Below, in pieces: positions 1 to 11,864 of a DNA stretch of 64,000 nucleotides. Under the pieces are notes generated by a model. That model did no database searches and was not told the origin of the DNA. It saw only the letters and a program-made list of their open reading frames with translations. Both the position numbers and the translations under genes were made by a program. The stretch is from Hydrangea macrophylla (taxonomy: Eukaryota; Streptophyta; Magnoliopsida; Cornales; Hydrangeaceae): positions 48,483,162 to 48,547,161 of the forward strand of contig CM066995.1 of the NCBI GenBank assembly GCA_033977485.1. Direction: 5' to 3'. Positions within the stretch are counted from its first letter, which is position 1. Each line of letters begins with the position of its first letter.

Positions 1-820
1 GCTTCGTCAGTGCTTTATGGAGGAACATCCCCGCACAAACAACATCGACTGTGTTGCCAACAGAGGGAACAAGTCCCTTGTAGAAAAATTGTACCAATTG
101 CCATTTAGGGATTTGATGATAACGAGAAGAGTGTAAAAGTTCTTTAAATTGTTCCCACGTATCGTATAGTGTTTCACCATCTTGCATTGTGAAGTTTGTT
201 ATAGATTTTTGAATTTGATTAGTTCGAGTGATGGGGAAAAACTTTTGTAGGAATGCAGTATGCAACCCATCCCATGTTCTTATACTGCTCGTCTCAAGAG
301 ATTGGAGTCAATACATAACTTTATCCTTAAGAGAAAATGAAAATAGATGCAATTTCGGTTCATCATCAATTAGAATTTGAATTTTTAGTGTAGCACATAT
401 ATCTTAAAATTCACCTAAATGATGGTAGGAAGCTTCCTTAAAGCGACCATGAAAAGACAGAAGAAGTGCAATGGTCAATGAATTTATCTCGAAGTGAGAC
501 ACAGTCACCACCAGTAACTCTATACATGATGGTGGCGTACAAGCCGTAGGAGTAAAATAATCTTTTAGAGACAGAGTTTGAGGTATGTTAGGTTTGACTC
601 TATTATTTTGGTTGTTCCCGTTGTTTCCAAGATCGGCCATTGGAATAGGGCCGATATTAGTAGTTCTAGTTTTCCTTAAACGCTTAAGAGTGCTTTGGAT
701 TTCAGACTCAAACAAAGACGACGGTTTAGGCATTGATTCATCGTCTAACATCAATCGAGCTCTAGAAGCTTGGGTTGAAGACCTTAGGATTCTAAAGGTT
801 TGTTCGAGTTCACAATTCAA
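1..820 (-). pseudogene. gag: Athila-type gag, broken and cut by the window start
   Basis: Gag would form the virus-like particle and package element RNA. The minus-strand frame from 820 downward gives a clean stretch of 138 codons. It includes a proline- and asparagine-rich leader, then SLKDYFTPTACTPPS and a SFHGRFKE...YHHLGEF stretch, which matches the start of the Athila Gag core. At 404-406 a TAA interrupts the frame. The same frame continues below it with DICATLKIQIL, and a second stop falls near 310. Later residues (WEQFKELL, FYKGL) are again typical of Athila Gag. The 5' leader at 821-1361 contains no ORF I would call a gene. Family call from motifs only. Confidence 0.82.
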
Positions 821-1361
821 AGGATGTAAAGCAGGTTTACTCGAACGCGTACTAACAAAAAACTAAAGAAAATGACACTACGATATAGACTGACTCATCC
901 AAAAAAGAGAATAAACTACCCAAATAATCAAATAGGCACACAACACTACTATGATGCATGCAATTTTATATCCTGTTATGTAGCGATTCGCATCAAAGCC
1001 CAGTACCCCGTGTTTCCTAGCTAGTGCATGTGCTCACTCCACACCTAAGCTAATGCAAGTAATGCGTTTCATCACCCTGACTTACAGTGCCTTGATACGA
1101 AATTTAAAACACACTGGAATTACTTGGTATTTTTTTATTTTTTTGCAATCTTTATTTAGAATTCATGTAAGCTCTGCTGATGTGCACTGCTACTTCATTC
1201 CAACTCGCTATGATTTGATGACTTGTGAGTTGCAAAATACGGATAATTTTTTTATTTTTAGCGACATGAAAATTCAACTGGAAAATAAGTGAAATAAAAT
1301 CTAACCTAATATTTACTAACTAAATTAAGATTCTAAAAAATTAATGGCAAAAATATTACAG

Positions 1362-1379
1362 TCCCCAGCAACGACGCCA
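1362..1379 (-). other. Primer-binding site of element A (tRNA-Asp type)
   Basis: On the plus strand the site reads as a tRNA 3' end finishing in GCCA. On the element strand it is TGGCGTCGTTGCTGGGGA, complementary to a plant tRNA-Asp 3' end apart from two apparent mismatches. The perfect version of this site is at 51543-51560 in element F. It sits 5 nt from the LTR edge. Confidence 0.85.
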
Positions 1380-1384
1380 AAAAT

Positions 1385-2643
1385 TGATCTTGTCAGAATT
1401 AAGATATAAAAGTATGCTTTACCTTCTAAGATGCGGAAGTAAAGGTCGAACCCACAGAGACTAATTATTTTTTTCCTTTAATTAATAAAACATAAATCTA
1501 TTAAGTTATAGAAAAGAGAAGTTTGATTGATTGTTGATTTAACTACTACTATGAACTAAACGACGCAGTTGTGGAAATGATATACTAAAATTAAAACTAA
1601 GTAAACGAATGCAATATTTAAGATTGTTTTGATATGAGTGAATGGGATCTAGGATTACAAATCCACCACTAACCACACATCGGGAGTCTATACCTCCTAC
1701 TTTAAGATCTATGATTAGATAGTTATGATCTACTGTAGCAACAAGCCCGGTAGTATCGACAACAAAATATCACTAGTTCAATCTAAGCATAACTCATCTT
1801 CGGTTCGCATGAATTGTCTACCTATAAATAGGGTATAGCACAACCCTTCTTCCCTAAGCACGGATCATAAAAGATATAAACATCACAATCAAATAAGCAC
1901 TATTGTATATAAATACTCTTATCAATCACAGAAATCAAGGAATATTGGGTTCAATAAATAGAAGGGAGAATCTAAGACACGAGTAAACCCAAAGTATTAT
2001 TGATTATTAACATTGAAAATCCGATTATATATTCATAATCCTCAAACATACAATCACTATCCAAGCACATAAAATCCTAAAGAAAGAAAGCACAGAATTC
2101 CCCTTTACATGGCTAGGGTTTCATTGAAACCCTATACTAGGTATTTAGTTGCGCATAGTCGATGAAAGCATGAAGATGGAGATGATTGTCGCCATTAGAG
2201 ACCTTCAAGCTAGATCTTCTCTTCTCTTGCTTTCCTCACCCAGGCTGCCTCCAAAAGTTGTATATTATGATGTGTAACCACAAAATTGAATTAAAATCAT
2301 GTATATATAGTTGTAGAGGGACTAGGAAGGATTTTGTAAACCTAATCCGTCTAAAATAGCTGTACTTCACTTTTTGGACGTAATTAAGCAATTTTGTTCG
2401 TGTAGGGGTGTTCAGTTCATTAAAATGCATATATTCACTTTTTCTATAGATCACGCGAGCAGGTCACACTAGCACGATTCTGGTAAGTCGTGCGAGCAGG
2501 CGGCACGCGCGAGGTGGCTTTTTCTGCTTGTTCTACTTTGTTTTCCCACCTTAAATTGCCTGTAACTCTCGCTTTCTTCTAAAACCTAACAAAAAATGGA
2601 AAATGAAGTAAAGTACAATAAAACAGGATAATAAGTGCTATCA
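1385..2643 (-). repeat. 5' LTR of element A
   Basis: On the minus strand the LTR begins TGATAGCAC and ends AAGATCA, next to the PBS, giving about 1259 bp. A TATA-like TATATATA is at about 2302-2309. The second copy is outside the window, so the edges rest on the PBS spacing and the TG...CA ends. It lacks the ATCGAT palindrome arrays found in the other Athila LTRs here. Confidence 0.72.
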
Positions 2644-2857
2644 AATGTGAATTAAGTCATGTAATTAGGAACTGTTCACTCCCGATCACCTATGAACATG
2701 ACTTACCAAAGATACCCAGGTATTGATCTTGAAGACCTCACTGATTGGTAAGTAAAAGCAGTCACATCCATAGTCTGTGTCCATGATCGTCTCAAGATTA
2801 AGAACACATGACTTTTACAAGTTATGAGTTTCTATTGATAGTTGATAGTTTTAGATG
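2644..2857. other. Unassigned spacer between elements A and C
   Basis: These 214 bp are AT-rich and contain no ORF or recognised repeat. They may be older target sequence into which A and C inserted. Confidence 0.4.
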
Positions 2858-4341
2858 TGTAGACACCCTATTTTGGTTCGTCCATTCGACAGAATGGACC
2901 CCGCCTCAAGAACAACCTGATGATTGGAATTCGAAAATGTCAGTTATAAAGTAGAACTTCATAAAGCACCATGGTCTCTTATATATATATTAGAATATCC
3001 TTCAGGAAGGCTTAGGTACTTTAGAAACTTAATTTAGAAACAAAAGCCCAAGTTAGGGTAGCTTTTTGACATGAAATGACAAAAAATTGCATTTTACCAA
3101 GCAAAGTTTGAACCTCGAGGTGTTATCTTGAGAACTCCCTTTACAAAATATTCCTAAAATAACTTAAATTAGTGACCCAATCCTTCACGTTGGCCAAGAG
3201 CTGCTTAGGAGTATTTTTAACCTTTTGATACCTCACCAATTTGTTCCTTCTTAGAGTCAGCCTCACCTTTTCTACCATAACTCAAAATCCAAAATATTTT
3301 TTTGAATGAGACCAAATGTATCTTAAAATAGAATTCCATACCTTTCCAGCAATATATCACAAGCCCAAAAAGGACAACCAAGGTAAGAGAACAACGTCTG
3401 AGAAATCAGGGGAGAATACATAACTATTCGGGCTAACTGCCATAGTGGTACTTAGCTGAGTGGCGCGAGACAATCTTGACTACCACCTCAGCCCCTTTGA
3501 GTGCCACTATGACTTTAATCTGTGTGAAAATGCCCAAAAACGTAAAAATTATATTTTTTTCGTCCCACATCGCTTAGCTATAAACTTTTGAACCCAAAAC
3601 TCAAGCTATAAAAGGGGGTCTCACCCTCCCCATCCAACACACCTAAAATTCCTAAGGACTAGAGTGCCTAAGAAAATCCCCTCTAGATGATTTTGAAGCA
3701 CTCCTAGAATGTCCTTTGGAAAGTATGAGTTTTTAGAGTTAGGAATCAAGTCTTGGAGTCCGCGGTGCCAACGAAGCTCTGCGGGAGGTGTATTTTTTGG
3801 GGAGTTCTTGGGGTATGCTTATTCTTCTCTTCTTTCTTTTTACTTTTCTACTTTCATTTTATTGTTTTGATCTTTATCTTCATAGTTCTATGTTAGATTT
3901 TTTGTTTGTTCTTTGTTTTCTTCATCATTATTGATTTTGATCTTTAAAGTTCATAGGATAGTTTTAATTCCTTCTTTGTAGTATCCTTATTAAAGTTGAG
4001 TTATCCTAGACGAACTCTACCCGAAGTGATGTGGTAACCAAAGCCTATGGGGTTGGTATCCAATCCATGGATATTCAAACCCCAGGGGTAATGAAACCTT
4101 GATTTGGATCTACGAGTCTAGTTTTAGGTAGTCATGTAGAAATCAAGTTGTATTCATATTAATTGGAAAAGTAGGCTATCCATGTTTTAATTCATATCCA
4201 TGCAGAGTAGTCTAATTCATGTTCTAATCCATGAATTAGTTTATTCATAATAGTTCATCCATGCAAAATCGTTAATTCATGTTATAATAGTCTATCCATT
4301 TATTAATATCCATACATCGCATCAAAAAACAATTTAATATC
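2858..4341 (+). repeat. 5' LTR of element C, left part
   Basis: Starts TGTAGACACCC, a start common in plant Tat-type LTRs. A TATA box, CTATAAAAG, is at 3606-3614 on the plus strand and agrees with the element's direction. The segment ends in ATATC (4337-4341), which is repeated at 55799-55803 as the duplication made by the insertion of B. Together with 55804-56778 the LTR is about 2.46 kb. Confidence 0.75.
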
Positions 4342-6668
4342 TGTGGATATCGCAATTTTTCTTTTACCCACGGCTTTTCTTTTAAAACCTTTTTCAATTT
4401 TAAAATACAAAACATGAGTCGCCACTTAATTTTTTAGAAGGAAAAATTAAGAAACCGTTTTAAGACTAACTGATCTTTTGCGAAACCAAAGATAAACTAG
4501 GTCCGGGGATTATGGAACGAGAGAGGAAGGAGCCCGTCGGACTAAAACACCCTCTGTCATCCTATTTGCGATAGGCCTCTACTCAACATCCTTTTAATCG
4601 ATTTATTAATCTAAATATGCCCTCAATTAATACATATGTATATGCATACATTACAAAAGCATGTCTAAAAGGGTGCAAGATTGCTAACAACAAAATATCA
4701 TTCAAAATCAAGTAATTCATTTAGCAAGCAAATCATGATATGCAAAGCAAAGAACTAGAGAACTTCCCCGGAATCTAGCTGCGAATATTAAACGTGCAAT
4801 GCATGCAAATAAAAGAAAATCCAAAAAAAAAAAAAGAGTCTCTAATCACATATATACATATAAGGCAAATCCTAGTTCTAAGGTGTCATACATGGAGCCG
4901 AGGAATCAATAAAATCAAGAAATAAAAAAACTAGAGAAAGGATTAAGAAAATGTACCTCGAAAGCGCTACAAAATAAAGAGTTAGTTCACATATGTTAAA
5001 CAAAACACATCACTAAATCCTAAGCAACAAGTCTTAACACAAGGTGAATTCTATTTTCAAATATCAGTCTACGTGGATGAATGCACATGAACACATGAGT
5101 ATGAATGAGATAGATATATGAAATATTCATGGGTTTGGATCATTCAGGTTCAGGTTTTAAGCTTACTCAATCATTATTAAAGCATAGTATGAACCCTAGG
5201 TTAAGAAAAGATCATTTGAACCTTTGTTTACAAAGTTGATTAAATCTGCCACTATATTCTGGAAATTCTAGAAAGCAGACCTGAACTTCAAGAAAATAGA
5301 AAACATGCTTCCGATGTTTGGATCTTGATGATTTTTGAGTATGTTATGCCTCTGTGAGTCTAGTTTCTAACCCAAAAAGAAAATCAAGGTTTTAACGGTT
5401 AGATCTCTGGAAAATGGGCAAAAACCAGACGTCACTCAGAGACTTATAACTCTCTGTCCAGAGATCTTGTATGATTTTCTAAAAACAGTAAAAAGATTAG
5501 AAACACTTTGATCTTTTTAGGGTATCTTCATAACACATTAAACCTCATAGAAAAATTTATTTGAAGTTAAAAATACTTGGTTAGGACTCTGATTTACTAG
5601 TTTCAAAAGGGTGTTGCTGTTCTGGAATTCTAGATAGATTATTGTTAACTCACAAAACTCATGACCAAACCATTCTAAACAAGAAATCTAATAAAAGACA
5701 AAATTACAGTGGTAAAACTTTGTGTTATTGACACTCTCCAAGTTGTTTCATTCAGTTCCAACGGTCTGATTATTATCTAAAAATCCTTGATCAAAGGTGG
5801 TTATTGAATTCACTGCACCATTTGTTCAAGTTCAACTTTCATTTGTTAACCCCAACTATTAAACCATGAAGTTGGGCTTAACCTAAACCATTTCTTCTAC
5901 CACTTGATGGTCATTGAATACTAAGGACACACACACATGTAGGTCATAGTGAAGTATGAAGAACTTCAAAAAACTTTAAGAATAGGATTAGCCTAAGCCC
6001 TAGAGATGGACTTAAGCTAAATTATTTCTCCTACCATTTGATGGTCATTGGAGACTAAAGACCTTTGAACTTGTGGATTTCAATGAAGTATAAGAGACTT
6101 CATAAAACCTCAAATTAATTAGTTCAAACTATAGATGATGTTTGGACTCATTGACTCCATATGCTAAAAATCAACCTCAATCCTCTCATAAATCATAAGT
6201 TTATGAGAATATTGGGTTTTGAATGCTAAGATTCAAATAAGACATTGAAAGTCTCATGAATCTAAACAAACACAAGCAAAAAAAAGACCAAGGTTCTATT
6301 TCAAGATTTATTTTAAGCTTCAAACACTAAACTTACTTTGATCCAAACCAATGAGATGAAAGTTCAATCACAATATATATGGTGTGTGATGAAATGAGGT
6401 GGGGAGAGAAGTTTTAAAAATGTGTAAAAGATCCTAAGTATCTAAATATTGTGATTGAACTACTAAATAAACTAATTAGTTTAAAGTTTTACCTCTAAGT
6501 ATCCTCAACTTCTTAGTTTTTTCAAGGCCTTCCAAGCAATGATCAAACTCTTCTTCTAACTCTTCTAAACAAATCTCTCTATTACTCTCTTAATTTGGAA
6601 AACTGTGAAGGAGAATCAATATTTCGATCCTAACATTCTATATACACCTTCCTTATATAGGTAGATTT

Positions 6669-6693
6669 GGGGGGGGGGGGGGGGGGGGGGGGG
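6669..6693 (+). repeat. Homopolymer run of 25 G in the 3' LTR of B
   Basis: The run is 25 G long. The matching place in the other B LTR (55290-55296) has 7 G. It could be a real slippage expansion or an assembly or sequencing artefact. Confidence 0.9.
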
Positions 6694-6787
6694 TATTCCA
6701 GCTATTTCAAGGGCAAAACCCTAACCCCGGATGTCCTTTCTTGAAGGAACAAAGTGTGCTATTTTACAACTGGCTGTTACAAAAAGA

Positions 6788-6980
6788 CGGCATTCAGCGA
6801 GTGCCAGACCGGCATTCACTGAGTGTCGTAATGGCATTCAATGAATGCTAGAGAAGTTTTACGGACTGCCGTCCAGTTTTGAAAATTTCATTTTTTCGCG
6901 GCATTTTTTGAAATTAACGGCACTCACAGAATGCCGCGTGACACTTCATGGACTGCCGTATGGCAAGCCGTGGCTGCCGC
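6788..6980. promoter_or_regulatory. Cluster of CGGCATTCA...TGCCG-like motifs in the B LTR
   Basis: Imperfect inverted motifs follow one another: CGGCATTCAGCGAGTGCC at 6788, CGGCATTCACTGAGTGTCG at 6810, and TGGCATTCAATGAATGC at 6832. More CGGCA and TGCCG half-sites follow up to about 6980. The other LTR has the same cluster at about 55391-55620. Similar clusters stand upstream of both antisense genes of B. Function unknown; cis-element is an inference. Confidence 0.6.
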
Positions 6981-7174
6981 AGAGGTCACTGTGCGCCGTT
7001 TTCTTCTGTCTTTCCTTTTCTTTCTTTTTCCTTTTTGTTTTTGAATTACAAGAGCTTTTGGAAGAGTTTGAATCATCTTTGGAAGTCCTAGATTAATCAG
7101 ACGCTTGTCATCATCGGAACTTAGAGGTTGTACTCCCCTTAATTCCACATTTGGTCAAAATTGGGGTGTCCACA

Positions 7175-7192
7175 GTTTGCCCCTCTTCGACA
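7175..7192 (-). other. Polypurine tract of element B
   Basis: On the element strand the bases next to the 3' LTR read TCGAAGAGGGGCAAAC followed by TGTGGACA. This is a normal place and composition for the plus-strand primer of a Tat-type element. Confidence 0.8.
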
Positions 7193-7620
7193 GAGTTTGT
7201 GGAGAAACGCGTGTCACAAATGTATGCCGAAGCCTGTGTGAAGAAAAGCCTTTGACCAAACCGTCGGATTTAGGTAAAAACAAAATGGGTTGCAAAAATA
7301 GAACATGTGCGCGGCAATGATTCACGCTGATCGTGCTCGATGATGAGCTTCGTACGTATCCATTCAGGAATCAGACCACGACGTAGTTCGGGTAAGGGTC
7401 AAACACACACAAGCGCAAGCACTCACACAGATGGATGCACCTATCCTGTCGTGATGCACATGCTATGCAATGATATTCTTTGAATAGACCTGATCATGCA
7501 AACGCCATGCTCACTCTATATCATGTCTTCTCTACATATGACACACATTATATGATGCGTTGGTCAGAGATGATTATCGAATTTTGGACAGATGTAAAGT
7601 CTGTTGCAGGGGCTAAGAAG

Positions 7621-8350
7621 ATGCTTTCGACTATAAATCGAGGGTTGACGTAAATCAGGTGCGATAACCGAGAATGTAAATCTGTTATACTCTCAAAACG
7701 AGGGTCGATGTACATCTATTACGAAGACCGAGAATATAAATTTGTTATATTCTCAAAATGAGGGTCGACGTAAATCTATTACGAAGACCGAGAATATAAA
7801 TCTGTTACATTCTCAAAATAAGGGTTGACGTAAATCTGTTACAAAGACCGAGAATATGAATCAGTTATATTCTCAAAACGAGGGTTGACGTAAATCTATT
7901 ACGAAGACCGAGAATGTAAATCCGTTACACTCTCAAAACGAGGGTCGACGTAAATCTATTACGAAGACCGAGAATATAAATCTGTTATATTTTCAAAATG
8001 AGGGTTGACGCAAATCTGTTGCAAAAACCAAGAACGTAAATCCGTTACACTATCAAAACGAGGGTCAACGTAAATCTGTTACGAAGACCGAGAATGTAAA
8101 TCTGTTATATTCTCAAAATGAGGGTTGACGCAAATCTGTTGCGAAAACCGAGAATGTAAATCCGTTACACTCTCAACCAGAGGATCGATGTAAATCTGTT
8201 GCGAAGACCGAGAATACAAATCTGTTATATTCTCGAAACGAGGGTTGATGCAAATCTGTTGCAAAAATCAAGAACGTAAATCCGTTACACTCTCAACCAG
8301 AGGATCAACGTAAATCTGTTACGAAGACCGAGAATAAAAATCTGTAACAC
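7621..8350. repeat. Tandem array, exact 60-bp period, about 12 copies
   Basis: Twelve consecutive 60-bp units share AGGGT(C/T)GACGTAAATCT, GA(A/G)GACCGAGAAT(A/G) and ATTCTCAAAA-like blocks. Neighbouring units differ by substitutions but not by length, so the register never slips over 700 bp. The array lies between the polypurine tract and the first antisense gene of B. Weak 61-codon ORFs in it are by-products of the repeat. Such arrays are known from 3' regions of Tat/Ogre elements. Confidence 0.92.
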
Positions 8351-8379
8351 TTTCAACAGCTGGGCAACCACCTTCAGAT

Positions 8380-8620
8380 TAAACGGGAGTTAAACAGACT
8401 TAAATTTAATTCAATCTTTTTGAAATTTGGAGTCCACAGACTTAATATTTAATCTAATTCAAAATTTAGGGGTCAACAGACTAACTTTAAAAAAAAACAA
8501 AATTTATCTTCAAAATCGGGGGTCGATCAGACCCAAATTTTACTTAAAATTTCCAAATCAAGGGTCAATCAGACCCAAATTTATTTCAAATTTCCAAATC
8601 AGGGGTAAAACATCACGAAA
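8380..8620. repeat. Degenerate short repeats after the 60-bp array
   Basis: Repeated GGGGTC(A/G)A(T/A)CAGAC(C/T)-like blocks alternate with CAAATTT AT-rich blocks. The spacing is roughly 45-60 bp and drifts. No coding potential is visible. Confidence 0.6.
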
Positions 8621-8709
8621 ATATTATTCGGGGTAAAAGTGACAAAAGTGGGCAAAATTAGGGGTTTTGAATTCAAATTTTGGGGTTTATTTTGAATTTT
8701 TGGGGGAAA

Positions 8710-8875
8710 ATCAGTGGCACTTAAACTGCCATACTTGCGGCACACACCTGAAAATGCGGCAGTCCGTGATTGCCGTACAACAGTCATGTAATGCCGTTAC
8801 GACACTTAGTGAGTGCCGCACGACATTTCACAGACTGCTGCGCATAGTTTCCGGAGTGCCGTTCTAAGCGGCAGA
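8710..8875 (+). promoter_or_regulatory. CGGCA/TGCCG motif cluster upstream of antisense PMD gene
   Basis: About ten CGGCA, TGCCG and close variants fall in 165 bp, ending just before the likely transcription start region of the antisense gene at about 8880. The composition and motif match the clusters in the B LTRs and at 12397-12530. A promoter role is inferred from position only. Confidence 0.5.
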
Positions 8876-8990
8876 ATGCTTATACCGAAGGTTTTCAATT
8901 CATTTCTCATTCACTTCTCACAATCTCTCCAATCCGAAGCTCTTTGGAGATTTTTCTTCTTTTCCTTGCATTGATCTAAGGGATCCATAG

Positions 8991-9089
8991 GTAAGTTTCC
9001 TTTGATCCAATCTTCGTTATTTTCTTTATTTCAGTTGTTTCCTTTATTTTTCAAAAGAATCGATGTCTCGTTCTCTCTCTCTTTAACAG
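8991..9089 (+). other. Predicted 5'UTR intron of the antisense PMD gene
   Basis: The donor CATAG|GTAAGT and the acceptor TTTAACAG| after a pyrimidine-rich tract flank 99 bp. The ATG follows three bases after the acceptor. Predicted from splice signals only. Confidence 0.6.
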
Positions 9090-9092
9090 GTC

Positions 9093-11864
9093 ATGGCTAG
9101 CGGCTCGACGAGCAAGAAGAAGGCCAAGTACACGGCCACTCCCTACTCCGATCCTTCCTTCCTGCTCCGGGACCCAGACAAGCACTTGTCCGCACGAGCA
9201 TTTCAGCGACAGGTATACGCACTTTCACTCGTTCCTTCTCATTTCAGTTATTTCCTTGTAAACCTCATGAATGAATGTAGTGACTTTATTTTATCCTGTA
9301 TGAAAGTATTGCACGACAAAACTCCCCATGCTTCCCATGCAATGCGATTCTCGTCCCTATGACACTTTTTAAATTGTTTCATGCGTACTATGTTAAACTT
9401 CAACTTATTTTATTGCTTCTCTCTCAAAAAGTCTATGAATTTAACTTCACTCATTCCCCATAAATCGTGATTGTTTATGCTTATGAATCTTCCGAGCGTC
9501 GCCTGCGGCCTTTTTTTATTCATTATTTTCTTATTTCCCTCTCGTATCCACATGGGTGTGATGTATGCCAATAAAACAAAATTTATGCATTCTCTCATGA
9601 ATATAAATACTAAGTTTTACAAAGAAAGGAATCCCCTGACTGCTTCAACTGCTCTTTTCATTGATTTTTATTTTTTTATTTCACTTTATTCCTATTTTTA
9701 GACCTTACGAACATATGGGAACTTCTTTCAGAAATATGAATGTCGTGTCTAGATTGTTTCAACTACTCGTATCCTTTATTCATTCCCTTTTATTCCTTTT
9801 TTTTTCAAATTTTATGAGTATATAACAATGAAAACCCTTTCAGAAATACGAATGACATGTTTGGATTGTTTACCCTTTATTCATACTTACTTTGTTCCAT
9901 TCTTTCCATTTTTATTTCTTTTGCTGATATTGAATTTCTTCAACTTTTGCAGCTTCTGCCCGACGTGCTGAAAGGGCACGAGAGTTTGGCCCACGGCTTT
10001 AAGTGGTTTGGGGGGCTGAATCAGACGGTGAAGGGTCTTATTACTGCTGCTGGCATTGGAGATTTCATCAAGCTCTTGATGAAGAGCTCGAATGATCTTC
10101 GACAGATACATGCTTTAGCAGAGCATTGGTGGGACACCACCAACACGTTCTACTTTGATTTTGGGGAGATGACCCTGACCTCGCTCGACTTCTCTATGAT
10201 TACGGGGATCCCCTTCGGAGGGGAGCCTCTGCGGTATCTTGTGGACACGGAGTGGGACCAGGTGGAGCTACTACTAGGAGTGGTCCCGGAGGAGTCCTTG
10301 GTCATTGCCAGATGGTTCATGGATATGTTAAGGAGTCAGCAGGGCTTCACTGACGAGCATATAACCCGAGGCTTTCTTATGTATATGCTGGGCTTCTCTC
10401 TGTTGAGCACCAAGGGTGACCGGATCTCTGTTTCCCTAGTAGCGTCTCTGGAGCACCTGGACCGGATTGACGAGTATGACTGGGCTGGTGTAGGATTAAC
10501 TATCCTGTACATGCATATGGTCGAGATTTCCTGGAACAGGCCAGCTTCCACCGGTGGCTTCTGGAGAGCGTGAGAGGTACACCCTCTTCTTTATTTTACT
10601 ATTTATTACACTCTCAGAAATTATTTAAACTGTGAGACTCACGCCTCCTCTTTTTCTCTCTTTTTTATCGCAGAATTGGTCCCACGAGTATCTTTGCATG
10701 ATGTCCCCTGAGACACGCGATGTTGACGCCCTCATCATGCCCCAGGGGCTGAAATGGGCGAAGGATAGAGTCAGCGGAAGACTGGGGCACACGATTTTAT
10801 TTCGTTCAGAAACTTCCTGACAGACTTGAGGGAGCAGCAAGTTCACTGATAGCAATGGCTTAGGGTGCTTCTTGACGCTCCCGTGGGGATCCGGCAGTCG
10901 GCTGGGTACGACCCAATGAGACGTCTACTAGATTGGTCATAAGCCCAGGCGTGGTATTTGGGAGAGAGGGTGACTAGGTAGTCTCTGGCGGCTCCCGGAT
11001 TCTTCGTGCCACACCCTCCTCCAGATTCTATGAGAGCCACGGACACGCTTCAGGGTAGTGCGTTTACAGCTATTCTGATTGGCTTGGGCGTCCGTGACTT
11101 TGTGGACCACCCCCCCTCCCCCCCCTGGGATACGCAGCTTTTCGTGCTGCTAAGCTGATGCCAAACTTCCCTCTGATGGAAGTGACTTGGGTGAGTATGT
11201 GATTTCCTTATCCTTTTATGAGCTCTCTCTTTCATTCTTTATTTACATTTTATTCTTTGTTTGCAGCCTGTTTCTGCTGCTGCTCGTCCTCCTGCCTTAC
11301 CCGAGTGCGATTGGACCATGTCGACTGTCTCGTTCGGTGAGAAGTTCTCAACGACGATTCCCCGGCTCTCTCAAGGCACCCCTACAATTCTTCTTCATTA
11401 CAACGTCGTCCCGCGTGCTTATACGGAGGGGGGCTTGACGTATGCCCACAGCATGCGGCAGTGGGTCCTCGGGCGAGAGTGGATGGTAAGAAACTTATCC
11501 TCGCCTTTCACTTTGACTTTGATTGTTTCTCACTTTACTAATCTTTATTCTCGGTTCTTGTTTTTAGGCTGAGGGAGCTCGGGCGACTGCCGCGGCTCAG
11601 CTGAGGGCCCAGGTATAATCTTTATTCTTTTATTCTCAGTATCTTATTTGTTCTTTCAACATTTTCCAGATTCATCCTCTCTTCTTTCAGAAGGAGGAGA
11701 TCATAGTCCTATCCCAGCAGGTGGGGCAGCTTCAGCAGCAGCTCCAGCAGTTCGGCATTCCCCTTAGCGATACCCCTGGAGGTAGCGGTGCCCCTGGAGG
11801 TGCGGGAGGAGGCGGAGGTGGTGGCGGGGGCAGCAGTGGAGGCAGAGACAGAGGCCGAGGCTGA
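9093..11864 (+). pseudogene. Plant-mobile-domain (PMD) gene, antisense within element B, six exons, broken
   Basis: PMD proteins resemble Arabidopsis MAIN/MAIL nuclear proteins involved in silencing and genome stability. The predicted coding exons are 9093-9212, 9953-10576, 10674-11190, 11267-11485, 11568-11612 and 11691-11864, all with GT-AG borders and mostly phase 0. A 5'UTR intron (8991-9089) ends just before the ATG, which decides the start. Exon 2 carries the PMD core (HALAEHWWDTTNTFYFDFGE, then LDFSMITGIPFGG). The last exon encodes a glutamine-rich stretch followed by a glycine-rich, RGR tail. Damage: TGA at 10571-10573 where a Trp is likely, and exon 3 is 517 bp with stops and a frame change. 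It lies between integrase and 3' LTR on the opposite strand, as antisense ORFs do in some Tat/Retand elements. It is unlikely to be a host gene, because it lies inside B. Confidence 0.82.

Larger units (their letters stand above)
1..2643 (-). mobile_element. Element A: Athila-type Ty3/gypsy retrotransposon, 5' part only
   Basis: On the minus strand the order is LTR (2643 to 1385), tRNA-Asp-type PBS, untranslated leader, then gag, which runs off the window start. The rest of the element (pol and 3' LTR) would lie before base 1. The PBS type and the Gag sequence place it in the Athila lineage. The Gag frame carries stops, so this copy is not functional for Gag. No TSD can be confirmed because only one end is visible; the five bases next to the LTR end are AATGT. 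Confidence 0.85.
4342..7174 (-). repeat. 3' LTR of element B (complete, 2833 bp)
   Basis: Bounded by TGTGGATATCGC and GTGTCCACA, and near-colinear with the interrupted LTR at 31116-55798. It has two copies of a roughly 134-bp unit marked by GATGGTCATTG (about 5898 and 6030), while the other LTR has three. It also has a 25-base G run at 6669-6693, compared with 7 G in the other LTR. A cluster of CGGCATTCA/TGAATGCC-like motifs lies at 6788-6980. Confidence 0.9.

Noticed and set aside
6845..7148. Short ORFs at the end of the B LTR
   Set aside because: They lie in LTR sequence and are not kept open in the same form in the partner LTR (55549-55818 differs).
7621..8350. Regular repeats that could suggest a CRISPR array
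   Set aside because: The units are contiguous 60-bp tandem copies without unique spacers, and the genome is a plant nuclear genome.
9093..11864. A host MAIN/MAIL-like gene
   Set aside because: It lies within element B between integrase and 3' LTR, next to the second antisense gene typical of such elements, and carries stops and a frameshift.
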